Shown: positions 1 through 7,005 of the stretch, piece after piece | Layout of the letters: each line of letters begins with the position of its first letter | Numbering within the stretch: position 1 is the stretch's first letter | DNA from: Holosporaceae bacterium UBA3830 | GTDB taxonomy: Bacteria > Pseudomonadota > Alphaproteobacteria > UBA3830 | DNA: 18,603 bases | Assembly: GCA_002393025.1 (NCBI GenBank) | Contig: DGIE01000033.1 | Location: 1-18,603 of the forward strand | Direction: 5' to 3' | Notes under the pieces: generated by a model | Databases searched by the model: none | Told to the model about the DNA's origin: nothing | Seen by the model: only the letters and a program-made list of their open reading frames with translations | Made by a program: the position numbers and the translations under genes

Positions 1-809
1 AGCCAGAACCCGAGCCAGAAGAAGGATCAGAACAAGAATCCGAAAACGCACTACCTCCGGAATTACAAAACGAAAAAACTCTTCGCTTGGAAAAAGAAAA
101 ACTCGAGCAAGAGAAGATAAAGAAAGAGAAACAAGAACGGCATCAAAGAGAGCAAGAAGAAAAGCGACGTCTCGAAAAGGAAAAACGAAAGAAACTTCGT
201 GACGAAAAACTCAAAAAGAAGAAGGAAGCAGCACGCCGAAGAAAAAAACGCTTGGAAGCCATAAAGCGAATTGAAAAGAAAAACAAAGCGAAAAAGAAAC
301 GATTAGCGAAAATCGCTGATGTAATCAAAAAAAATGATGAGGCAAGAAAAAAAGAACAACAAAAAAAGAATTCTGCTTTCGATCAAATGCTCAAAAAAGA
401 GAAAAAAAACTTGGGCAGATCGTTATCCGGAAAGGGAAGTGGATCAGGTAATGGAAATGGACTGGGATCCTACGGTGATGGAATGGGGATCACCGACAGC
501 GACGCCACTATCATCAGCAGTCAAATCATTCCGCATTGGGTCGTGGCGGGAGGAGTCAAAAATGCCGAAACCTTAATAATCCGAATAAAAATAAAAGTAA
601 AAGATAATGGAGAAGTTCCTGCTTCATCTATAGAAATTATCGACAGAGCTCGGTATAATTCCGACAGTGTATTCAAATCTGCGGCGGATAGCGCAAAAAG
701 GGCGATTTTGCAAGCCAGTCCGTTGAAGATACCGCCGGAGAAGATGCATTTATTTAGAAACTTTGAATTTAGTTTTAACACGGATAAAGCGTTGGGGGTT
801 AGGAGATGA
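1..809 (+). CDS. tolA: TolA, Tol-Pal envelope protein (5' end outside window)
   Basis: The reading frame is open from the first complete codon at base 3 and stays open to the TGA at 807-809, so the gene starts upstream of the window; the TTG at 87 is internal. The visible part begins with a short Pro-Glu acidic stretch. About 110 residues of highly charged Lys/Glu/Arg sequence follow, as in the long helical domain of TolA that spans the periplasm. A Gly/Ser/Asn linker lies at about 426-488 (contains GKGSGSGNGNG), and a compact C-terminal domain of about 95 residues starts near 516 (IIPHWVVAGGVKNAE). In the family, TolA links the inner-membrane TolQR motor to TolB and Pal. The N-terminal membrane anchor cannot be seen. 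The last four bases overlap the tolB start, which strongly supports the identity, because the C-terminal domain alone diverges quickly. Confidence 0.86.
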   Translation, partial: PEPEPEEGSEQESENALPPELQNEKTLRLEKEKLEQEKIKKEKQERHQREQEEKRRLEKEKRKKLRDEKLKKKKEAARRRKKRLEAIKRIEKKNKAKKKRLAKIADVIKKNDEARKKEQQKKNSAFDQMLKKEKKNLGRSLSGKGSGSGNGNGLGSYGDGMGITDSDATIISSQIIPHWVVAGGVKNAETLIIRIKIKVKDNGEVPASSIEIIDRARYNSDSVFKSAADSAKRAILQASPLKIPPEKMHLFRNFEFSFNTDKALGVRR

Positions 810-2176
810 AGTCCTTCGTCAAGAAAATAGTTTCAGTATGGTGTTGTGTATTGATGTTTTCCGTTTGTAGAGCAGAAGACAAGACCGTGGTAGTCAATAT
901 CAACGAAGGAATTATGAAACCAATTAACATAGCACTTCATCTCAATGATGGAATCAATTCGCTCAAGGATAGATTTTTGAGCGTGGTTTCGAACGATCTG
1001 CAGAGTACAGGATTATTTAGATCCATTCCCCGTGATGCATTCATGCAGAATTTGAAGGGAGTCAGTCAAATTCCGACGTTTTCTCTATGGAAAACAATTA
1101 ATGCAGAATATCTTATGAATGCAGAAACAAAGCTAATTAACAGCAAGTTTTCTGTTGAGTTTGTATTATATGACATATCTTCCTCTGAAAAAATCAAAGT
1201 TTTTTCAATTTCGGGAGACATAAAAGAATGGCGAAAAGCAGCTCACATGGTCGCAAACGCGATATACGAAAGAATCATCGGAGAGGTCGGGTATTTTGAT
1301 ACGAAAGTTTTGTACGTCGCAACCGAAAAAAATGGACGTGGACAGAAAAAGCATCGTCTGGCGATCATGGACCAGGATGGGTATAATAACCAATATCTAA
1401 CCAATGGAAATACTATTGTTTTAACACCTAGACTTTCTCCCAATGGGAACGAATTATCCTTTTTCTCATACAAGGAGAAGATAGTTAACGGTCGCCGCAT
1501 TCCGTTGAGTGCTCAGGTTTATCGATACGATTTGAAAAACAAAAGAATGATACAGGGACTGAACTTCAAGGGTATGACATATGCTCCGAGATACTCTCCT
1601 GATGGAAAAAATTTAATTTTCAGTCTATCTGAAAAGACGAGAAATGGACGTGCCGTTTCCTCGATTTTCAGATACGATATTGATTCACGACAACTTGTAA
1701 GAATAACTGATGCACGAAAATTCTTCTGCATCGATACCTCTCCTTGCTATTCACCTGACGGAAAGTACATCGTCTTCAACTCAGATCGCGGAGGTAATCA
1801 ACAGTTGTATATCATGAATGCTGACGGCTCTGATATAAAAAGACTTTCTTACGGAAAAGGTCGTTATGCAACGCCGGTTTGGTCCCCGCGGGGTGATTGG
1901 ATAGCCTTCACAAAGTTCGGACGGGAAGGATTTTTCATTGGGGTAATTCGTCCAAATGATACAGATAGTTCCACTGAAAGAATGCTCGCTTCCGGGTATT
2001 TTGTGGAAGGACCAACTTGGGCACCAAACGGACGCGTAATTATGTATTCACAGCAAGATTATTCTCGTCGTGAAAGAATTTACAGCGTCGACATTACCGG
2101 ATATAACAAGCATCAGGTAAGAACACCTGGGAATGCAATTGATCCAGAATGGTCAGCAAAGACAAATTTAAACTAG
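806..2176 (+). CDS. tolB: TolB, Tol-Pal system beta-propeller protein
   Basis: This 456-residue periplasmic protein has a Sec signal peptide at its start (MKSF basic end, hydrophobic core to about residue 20, probable cleavage after CRA at 21-23). An N-terminal TolB domain follows (about 25-150), then a C-terminal six-bladed beta-propeller (about 155-450). Repeated propeller strands are visible, including LSPNGNELSFFS, YSPDGKNLIFS and YSPDGKYIVFNSDRGG, and the blade motif LYIMNADGSDIKRLS is typical of TolB. In the family, TolB binds Pal and the C-terminus of TolA and helps maintain the outer membrane during constriction. The ATG overlaps the tolA stop (ATGA at 806-809), with AGGAG directly upstream. 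Length matches the family. No pal gene follows; a convergent gene ends only 6 bases downstream. Confidence 0.97.
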   Translation: MKSFVKKIVSVWCCVLMFSVCRAEDKTVVVNINEGIMKPINIALHLNDGINSLKDRFLSVVSNDLQSTGLFRSIPRDAFMQNLKGVSQIPTFSLWKTINAEYLMNAETKLINSKFSVEFVLYDISSSEKIKVFSISGDIKEWRKAAHMVANAIYERIIGEVGYFDTKVLYVATEKNGRGQKKHRLAIMDQDGYNNQYLTNGNTIVLTPRLSPNGNELSFFSYKEKIVNGRRIPLSAQVYRYDLKNKRMIQGLNFKGMTYAPRYSPDGKNLIFSLSEKTRNGRAVSSIFRYDIDSRQLVRITDARKFFCIDTSPCYSPDGKYIVFNSDRGGNQQLYIMNADGSDIKRLSYGKGRYATPVWSPRGDWIAFTKFGREGFFIGVIRPNDTDSSTERMLASGYFVEGPTWAPNGRVIMYSQQDYSRRERIYSVDITGYNKHQVRTPGNAIDPEWSAKTNLN

Positions 2177-2182
2177 CTGCCT

Positions 2183-3283
2183 TTACCTGGACGAGTCAAT
2201 TTGTTTGTTTTTTGAATTCTCGTAATTTTTCATAACGTTTTTCATAATCCGTTCTAAAGTAAAGTTTTTGATAAATATTTCATGAGACCTTCTAGCCAAC
2301 TCTATCGATTCCTCCGGATGAGAAAGAATCCATTGCATATGTTTATCAATTTGTTTAAATATTTCTTCCGGAGACCGATCTCTATCTATATACAGTACTG
2401 TATTCCCGAAATTCTTAACTATAAACGGGAGCCTGTCGGTAATAACAACTGTTGAAGCCGCAACTGCCTCAAAAATACGAGCCGTCGGTATATCATTTTC
2501 GAAGTGTACATTACTGTGCAATACTAAAGCAACTCCACTTCTTCTCATTGCATTTAAAACTGTACTTTCTCCAAATGGAATGAATCCCCTGTAAGAAGTT
2601 AAATCGAAACCTTTAGTTCCGTATAAATCAAAATATCCCGTACGATCAAGAAACTTATATAGTTTAGCAACTGTTGATTTCCTATACTTATCCCATGCAT
2701 CACCACCGAAAAAGAGACGCGTTTTAAGATTATCACTAAACTTCGTCGAAGGTACTGAAAAATAAAAGGGAACTACCACTTCATTGGGAAAGAGTTTTTT
2801 TAATTTTTCTTTAGATAAAACAGAGAGTATAGCGTCATATTTCCTTCTTATTTCTTTCATTTCATAATGAGCAATCAAAAAATTATATGAACTTTTCGGA
2901 CAAATAATACCTTGAGAAGAATTTATGCAAACATCTATATCCATAAGGCTAGACAGAGTTCGAATCGTTGCAGCACCATACACACAGATAGGACAGTATC
3001 CCAACTCTTTGAGGGCACAACTAAGGTATCTATATACTTGGCGTTCAGCAATACCATTATAAGGAGCCACCAATGCTATTCGCTGTTTTTTATGCATTAT
3101 GAAATCAAATAGACACGATTCTGGCAAATATGCCAAAGGAAGCGGTATGATCTTAAAAATCAGCAAAATAAGGAAAGACATCAAAGAAAAAAACAAAGCA
3201 ATTTTATATTTATAACTATTTGATTTTAAGGGCTGGATACCTCCACTATTTAAGATTCCGCAACCAGGTAATTTGGCAACCAT
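2183..3283 (-). CDS. Membrane-anchored GT-B glycosyltransferase, CgeB-like C-terminal domain
   Basis: The 366-residue product has a hydrophobic segment near the N-terminus (about residues 27-50, core FFSLMSFLILLIF), suggesting a signal anchor. A Rossmann-like start (RIALVAPYNG, 68-77) and a C-terminal half resembling the Glyco_trans_1_2 domain of CgeB-like glycosyltransferases follow. The C-terminal evidence is PTARIFEAVAASTVVITDR (about 266-284) with the conserved R/FEA block, then LYIDRDRSPEEIF and ILSHPEE. In the family this domain binds the nucleotide-sugar donor. Donor, acceptor and product cannot be told from sequence, but a surface polysaccharide or glycoprotein role is plausible. The ATG at 3281-3283 is preceded on its strand by AAGGAAAG. 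It lies 60 bases downstream of xerC on the same strand and may also be transcribed from a promoter in that gap. It converges with tolB. Confidence 0.72.
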   Translation of the reverse strand: MVAKLPGCGILNSGGIQPLKSNSYKYKIALFFSLMSFLILLIFKIIPLPLAYLPESCLFDFIMHKKQRIALVAPYNGIAERQVYRYLSCALKELGYCPICVYGAATIRTLSSLMDIDVCINSSQGIICPKSSYNFLIAHYEMKEIRRKYDAILSVLSKEKLKKLFPNEVVVPFYFSVPSTKFSDNLKTRLFFGGDAWDKYRKSTVAKLYKFLDRTGYFDLYGTKGFDLTSYRGFIPFGESTVLNAMRRSGVALVLHSNVHFENDIPTARIFEAVAASTVVITDRLPFIVKNFGNTVLYIDRDRSPEEIFKQIDKHMQWILSHPEESIELARRSHEIFIKNFTLERIMKNVMKNYENSKNKQIDSSR

Positions 3284-3327
3284 CCTTTTCTTTCCTTACA
3301 ACTTCTGTCATTTATATCGGAACTTTA

Positions 3328-3342
3328 TTAACAAATAGTTAA
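3328..3342 (-). promoter_or_regulatory. Possible CtrA box upstream of the glycosyltransferase
   Basis: TTAA, seven bases, TTAA: the core of the alphaproteobacterial CtrA site. It lies in the 60-base gap between xerC and the glycosyltransferase, about 45 bases before the latter's start. The core is palindromic, and neither strand has the final C of the full consensus. An AT-rich -10-like TATAAA on the minus strand sits at 3311-3316. One or two such cores are expected by chance in AT-rich DNA of this length, so only the intergenic position makes it notable. Confidence 0.3.
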
Positions 3343-3343
3343 A

Positions 3344-4267
3344 TCACTCATTCTCCAAAGGATGTGTTTTTTCGTAGATTTTCAACAAATTATAATCATC
3401 CACATCCGTGTAAATTTGTGTACTTTCTAGGGATTCATGCCCCAATAATTCCTGCACTGAACGGAGATCTGCTCCCTTTTGTACCAAATGAGTTGCAAAA
3501 CTGTGACGAAAAGCGTGTGCACTCGAATGTTCAGGCAAATTATTAAGGATTTGCAACTTCTTCAAACGCACATCCACTACCGAAGCGCATAATTTCTTGC
3601 CTTTCACTCCAAGGAATAAAAATCCTTCTCTTAAATCGTATGGACAGGTGTGAATGTAAGTCTTAATACGTTCTAAGGTTATGGGCAATAACAGAACTAT
3701 TCTGTCTTTCTTCCCCTTCCCTCTTATTTTCATCTCCGATTCTATATCTTTTGTACAAATACTTAATGCTTCATTTATTCTTAATCCTGTCGAGTACAAT
3801 AACGTATAAAGAGCTCGATCACGATTTGTTACCCACAAAGGATCGTTTTCAAAATAAAACTCTTGATTCAGAAATTTTATAATATTATCTTCAGGAATCG
3901 GTTTTGGTAGCAGTTTAGATAATTTTGAGCGATGCACCGAGTCAATGACTTTCGTATCTATGAATTTTAACTTGGCAAGATAATAAAAAAAAGACCTCAC
4001 CGAAGATAGAGCTCTGGCATTGGAACGTGCAGATAGATTCTTCTCAGATCTATGTGCAAGCCAAGCACGAAAATCCACCAATTTTAAGTTTTTCAAAACA
4101 TCTAAATCGACCATAACTCCTTCGTGTAGGTTTAAAAAATCAAAGAAATCAAACAAATCTCGACGATAGCAAATTACTGTGTTCTCGGAATACCGATGTT
4201 GAATTTCCAGCTCTTTTAGCCAATCCAAAACTAACTCTTTCAACTTTTTGTGAATTTTTTCCAACAT
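3344..4267 (-). CDS. xerC: XerC-type tyrosine recombinase
   Basis: The 307-residue protein has an N-terminal SAM-like core-binding domain (about 8-100: SENTVICYRRDLFDFFDFL) and a C-terminal catalytic domain (about 120-300). Active-site residues of the family are all visible: Arg163 in STGLRINEAL, the beta-hairpin lysine in GKGKKDRIV (about 183-191), His251 and Arg254 in HAFRHSFATHL, His277 in LGHESL and the nucleophile Tyr286 in TQIYTDV. XerC and XerD resolve chromosome dimers at dif before division. The C-terminal YEKTHP resembles the end of XerC more than XerD, and length suits either. No att-like repeats or phage genes surround it, so a chromosomal housekeeping role is favoured over an integrase. 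The ATG at 4265-4267 opens the divergent region shared with potH. Confidence 0.9.
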   Translation of the reverse strand: MLEKIHKKLKELVLDWLKELEIQHRYSENTVICYRRDLFDFFDFLNLHEGVMVDLDVLKNLKLVDFRAWLAHRSEKNLSARSNARALSSVRSFFYYLAKLKFIDTKVIDSVHRSKLSKLLPKPIPEDNIIKFLNQEFYFENDPLWVTNRDRALYTLLYSTGLRINEALSICTKDIESEMKIRGKGKKDRIVLLLPITLERIKTYIHTCPYDLREGFLFLGVKGKKLCASVVDVRLKKLQILNNLPEHSSAHAFRHSFATHLVQKGADLRSVQELLGHESLESTQIYTDVDDYNLLKIYEKTHPLENE

Positions 4268-4416
4268 AATCTTAATCTTTGCTATTACATCGTATTTTAT
4301 ACCTAATCGAATCGAATTGCACTCTACAAAGCTATAGCAGTCATTTTGAGATTATGCTAGAATTCCAAGTGTTTCTTGTATCGAAAAGGGATTTGATGTA
4401 CCGAATCGAGGAAAAA
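4268..4416. promoter_or_regulatory. Divergent intergenic region between xerC and potH
   Basis: This 149-base AT-rich gap should carry the promoters for both directions. For xerC, a -10-like TATAAA lies on the minus strand at 4296-4301, about 30 bases before its start, without a convincing -35. For potH, TAGAAT at 4358-4363 is a possible -10, also without a good -35 at normal spacing. An open potH frame runs back to a TTG at 4279 but that stretch does not look coding. Confidence 0.3.
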
Positions 4417-5337
4417 ATGATCTATTGGTGTAACGAATTTTTGAAAAAATTCGGTGGGCGCAATTTTATCATTTTGATTCCGTATGTTTGGATTTTTTTG
4501 TTTTTCATCTGTCCTTGCTTAATTTTGATAAAAATCAGTTTCTCGGAAGAAGTTTTGGCTACTCCTCCTTATACATCAATTATTGATTGGATTTCAGGGG
4601 CAACTTTGCAAATGAGACTGAATCTCGGGAATTACTTGACGTTGTTTACCGATGAAATGTACATGGAAGGATTTGCTACCTCGATTTTAATTGCTGGAGC
4701 TTGTACTATTTGTTGCTTAATTTTGGGTTTTCCGATGGCATATTCGATCGTCAGATCTTCCAGAAAGTATCGGTCAATTCTACTGATGCTCGTAGTACTC
4801 CCCTTCTGGACTTCGTTTTTAATTCGAGTGTATGCCTGGATTGTGTTATTGAGTCCTGCCGGTGTTATAAATAACATTTTGATGAAACTTAATTGGATAT
4901 CTGCTCCGTTGCCTCTCATGAATAACACTTGTGCAGCGTGCTTAGGAATCGTCTACTCATATTTACCATTTATGATATTACCCTTGTACAGCGCTATAGA
5001 AAAAATCGATTATTCTATGATAGAAGCTGCCTATGATCTAGGATGTACTCCTCTTAAAGCATTTTTTGCGATAATCGTTCCGCTCGCTATGCCTGGCATT
5101 TTCGCTGGATCCGCACTAGTTTTTGTTCCGGCAATTGGAGAGTTTGTTATTCCAGAACTACTGGGCGATGCTCAAACCCTTACCATTGGACGTTTAGTTT
5201 GGAACGAATTTTTCTGTAATCTTTCGTGGCCAACAGCAGCGGCTCTTTCGATAATTTTGCTGATCTTTGTTGTTTTACCCATAGTATTGGCTCAAAGACA
5301 AAGGGAATTGGTATCCACAAAGGAGGAACTGCAATGA
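4417..5337 (+). CDS. potH: Polyamine ABC transporter permease, PotB/PotH family
   Basis: This inner-membrane permease subunit belongs to a spermidine/putrescine-type ABC importer. I chose the ATG at 4417 (306 residues), preceded by CGAGG at 5-base spacing. The in-frame ATG at 4396, preceded by AAGGG, is equally possible, and earlier starts would add an atypical tail. About six membrane segments are visible, the first at residues 17-40. The permease EAA loop is at about 203-224 (EAAYDLGCTPLKAFF, then VPLAMPG), which docks the ATPase. The segment GEFVIPELLG with TLTIGRLVWNEFF is characteristic of PotB/PotH. The gene overlaps potI by ATGA. No potA/potG ATPase or potD/potF binding protein is adjacent, so those partners must be encoded elsewhere or be missing. 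Confidence 0.9.
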   Translation: MIYWCNEFLKKFGGRNFIILIPYVWIFLFFICPCLILIKISFSEEVLATPPYTSIIDWISGATLQMRLNLGNYLTLFTDEMYMEGFATSILIAGACTICCLILGFPMAYSIVRSSRKYRSILLMLVVLPFWTSFLIRVYAWIVLLSPAGVINNILMKLNWISAPLPLMNNTCAACLGIVYSYLPFMILPLYSAIEKIDYSMIEAAYDLGCTPLKAFFAIIVPLAMPGIFAGSALVFVPAIGEFVIPELLGDAQTLTIGRLVWNEFFCNLSWPTAAALSIILLIFVVLPIVLAQRQRELVSTKEELQ

Positions 5338-6167
5338 AATTTTCGTGGTCGAAAATTTTCCTTTTAGTTGGATATATGTTCCTTTACATTCCACTGCTTT
5401 GCATCGTAATTTACTCTTTCAATGAATCGCGATATCTGAGCACATGGGGTGGTTTTTCGCTAAAATGGTATCGAGAGTTAATTTCCAATAAAATCATTTT
5501 GCATGCGACGTGGACCAGCTTAAAAGTAGCGGGAATTTCAGCAACGATTTCCATGATTCTAGGCACAATGGCTGCGATGATAATCACCAGATTTGGGAGG
5601 TTTAAGGGAAAAAGTTTATTCGTTGGATCGATCACTTCCCCATTAGTTATGCCTGAGGTTATTATGGGATTGTCTTTACTGATGCTATTTGTGGGAATGA
5701 AGAAAATTTTTGGATGGCCTAATCGCGGTATCATGACAGTTATAATTGCTCATACCACCTTGACTTTGTCGTATGTCACAATGGTCGTCCAATCCCGATT
5801 ACAAGATTTAGATAAATCAATCGAGGAGGCCGCCTTGGACTTGGGAGCATCTCCGTTAAAGGTTTTTTTCGTAGTCACTCTACCGATGATCGCCCCTTCT
5901 ATTATTTTGGGATGGTTGTTGGCTTTTGCCTTATCTTTGGATGATGTTGTAATAGCAAGTTTTGTCGCCGGTCCAGGAGCAACAACCTTACCGATGGTAA
6001 TTTTTTCAAGTTTGCGATTCGGAATATCTCCGGAGGTCAATGCGTTGGCAACAATTTTGATCGCAACATTGTCAATTGGAGTGATCACTGCGGCCATCGT
6101 TATCTATAAAAAGAAAATTCAGAAGGAGAAAGGAAATGAGACCCTACGTTATAGTTCTGGGGAATGA
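5334..6167 (+). CDS. potI: Polyamine ABC transporter permease, PotC/PotI family
   Basis: This is the second permease of the same importer, 277 residues from the ATG at 5334. That start has a strong AAGGAGG upstream and overlaps the potH stop (ATGA), so it is chosen over a longer frame opening at 5226. Hydrophobic segments fit six helices. The EAA loop is at about 164-186 (EEAALDLGASPLKVFF, then LPMIAPS). The PotC/PotI hallmark DDVVIASFVAGPGATTLP (about 203-220) followed by MVIFSSLRFGISPE is intact. PotH and PotI would form the heterodimeric channel for putrescine or spermidine. The 3' end runs 32 bases into mipZ, giving a short charged tail (KKKIQKEKGNETLRYSSGE) that may be a recent extension. 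Confidence 0.92.
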   Translation: MKFSWSKIFLLVGYMFLYIPLLCIVIYSFNESRYLSTWGGFSLKWYRELISNKIILHATWTSLKVAGISATISMILGTMAAMIITRFGRFKGKSLFVGSITSPLVMPEVIMGLSLLMLFVGMKKIFGWPNRGIMTVIIAHTTLTLSYVTMVVQSRLQDLDKSIEEAALDLGASPLKVFFVVTLPMIAPSIILGWLLAFALSLDDVVIASFVAGPGATTLPMVIFSSLRFGISPEVNALATILIATLSIGVITAAIVIYKKKIQKEKGNETLRYSSGE

Positions 6168-6933
6168 AAAAGGCGGAACCGGAAAGTCCACTATTGCGAT
6201 GCATGTCGCTGTTTATCTTTTAAATCAGGGGCTGAAAGTCGGTACAATAGATATAGACGCCAGGCAGGGAACTTTCACTCGATATTTCGAAAATAGAAAA
6301 AATAATGGTTCCAGTAACATAAAATTATCTGAGCACATAGCAATCCTAAAAGATTCATCGGAAACAAATATCAAAACCTCGCAGGAAAAAGACTTGGAGT
6401 CAGCCAAAACCGCTCTCAATAAGCTTAGATCTTGCGATTACCTTATCATCGATACTCCCGGCAACGATACGTTTTTGTCTCGAACAATGCATTCGTATGC
6501 CGACACTCTTATTACTCCTGTTAACGAAAGTCTTATTGATATTGATGTTTTAGTAAGAGTAAATAAGGGAGATAATCACTCGATGAGACCTAGCATTTAT
6601 GCGGAAATGGTCTGGGAACAGCGTAAATCTCGTGCAATTCGACGAGCGAAACCTATCGATTGGATTGTCGTTAAGAACAGAATGTCTCCTCTCTATTCCA
6701 ATAATAGAAAAAACGTTAATACCATTTTAGAAGCTCTTTCCAGAAGAATCGGATTTCGATTGAGTAATGGATTTTGCGAACGTGTTATTTTCAAAGAATT
6801 GTTTATCTCCGGTTTGACCCTGCTAGATTTAGAATCTCAGGGTGTCGATTTGAACATTTCTCATGTGGCCGCTCGTCAGGAATTACGTGATCTAATTAAC
6901 TTTATGAAATTACCTAAATTGGCTAACGAATAA
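6136..6933 (+). CDS. mipZ: MipZ, ParA-like division-plane positioning ATPase
   Basis: The 265-residue P-loop ATPase belongs to the alphaproteobacterial MipZ branch of the ParA/MinD superfamily. The deviant Walker A is EKGGTGKST (11-19), with signature Lys12 and Lys17. IDIDARQGTFTRYFENR follows at about 38-54. Walker B lies in DYLIIDTPGND (101-111), then LITPVNESLIDIDVL. The segments YAEMVWEQRK and PIDWIVVKNRMS distinguish MipZ from plain ParA. In Caulobacter, MipZ forms a gradient from the ParB-marked poles and blocks FtsZ assembly except at mid-cell. A good site, AAGGAGAAAGGAA, precedes the ATG inside the end of potI. The 32-base overlap implies co-transcription with the permeases, a partner with no known link to division. 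Confidence 0.95.
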   Translation: MRPYVIVLGNEKGGTGKSTIAMHVAVYLLNQGLKVGTIDIDARQGTFTRYFENRKNNGSSNIKLSEHIAILKDSSETNIKTSQEKDLESAKTALNKLRSCDYLIIDTPGNDTFLSRTMHSYADTLITPVNESLIDIDVLVRVNKGDNHSMRPSIYAEMVWEQRKSRAIRRAKPIDWIVVKNRMSPLYSNNRKNVNTILEALSRRIGFRLSNGFCERVIFKELFISGLTLLDLESQGVDLNISHVAARQELRDLINFMKLPKLANE

Positions 6934-7005
6934 ATGAGAATTTTCATGGTTATTGATTAAAAGGATGGCTTGCAAAACATTCTGAAAAGTATTTAAGGAA
7001 TATTG

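Noticed and set aside
143..328. Minus-strand open frame opposite the Lys/Glu-rich part of tolA
   Set aside because: Its product is almost only Phe, Ser and Arg, the mirror of the AAA/GAA-rich tolA codons; no ribosome site.
2170..2230. Terminator between convergent tolB and the glycosyltransferase gene
   Set aside because: A T-rich stretch exists at about 2203-2215 but no stable hairpin could be built in front of it.
3344..4267. Reading the tyrosine recombinase as a phage or island integrase
   Set aside because: Length and the C-terminal THP resemble chromosomal XerC, and no att repeats, tRNA end or phage genes are nearby.
4279..4416. N-terminal extension of potH from TTG at 4279
   Set aside because: It would begin 12 bases from the xerC start, consume the divergent promoter region and add a non-conserved tail; ATGs at 4396 and 4417 have good ribosome sites.
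5411..6097. Two minus-strand open frames of 107 and 115 codons opposite potI
   Set aside because: They lie entirely within a clearly conserved permease gene and show no family motif; shadow frames.
6934..6960. Eight-codon frame MRIFMVID before lysC, considered as a leader peptide
   Set aside because: It contains no Lys, Thr or Met run suited to attenuation, has no ribosome site and no terminator-antiterminator hairpins follow.
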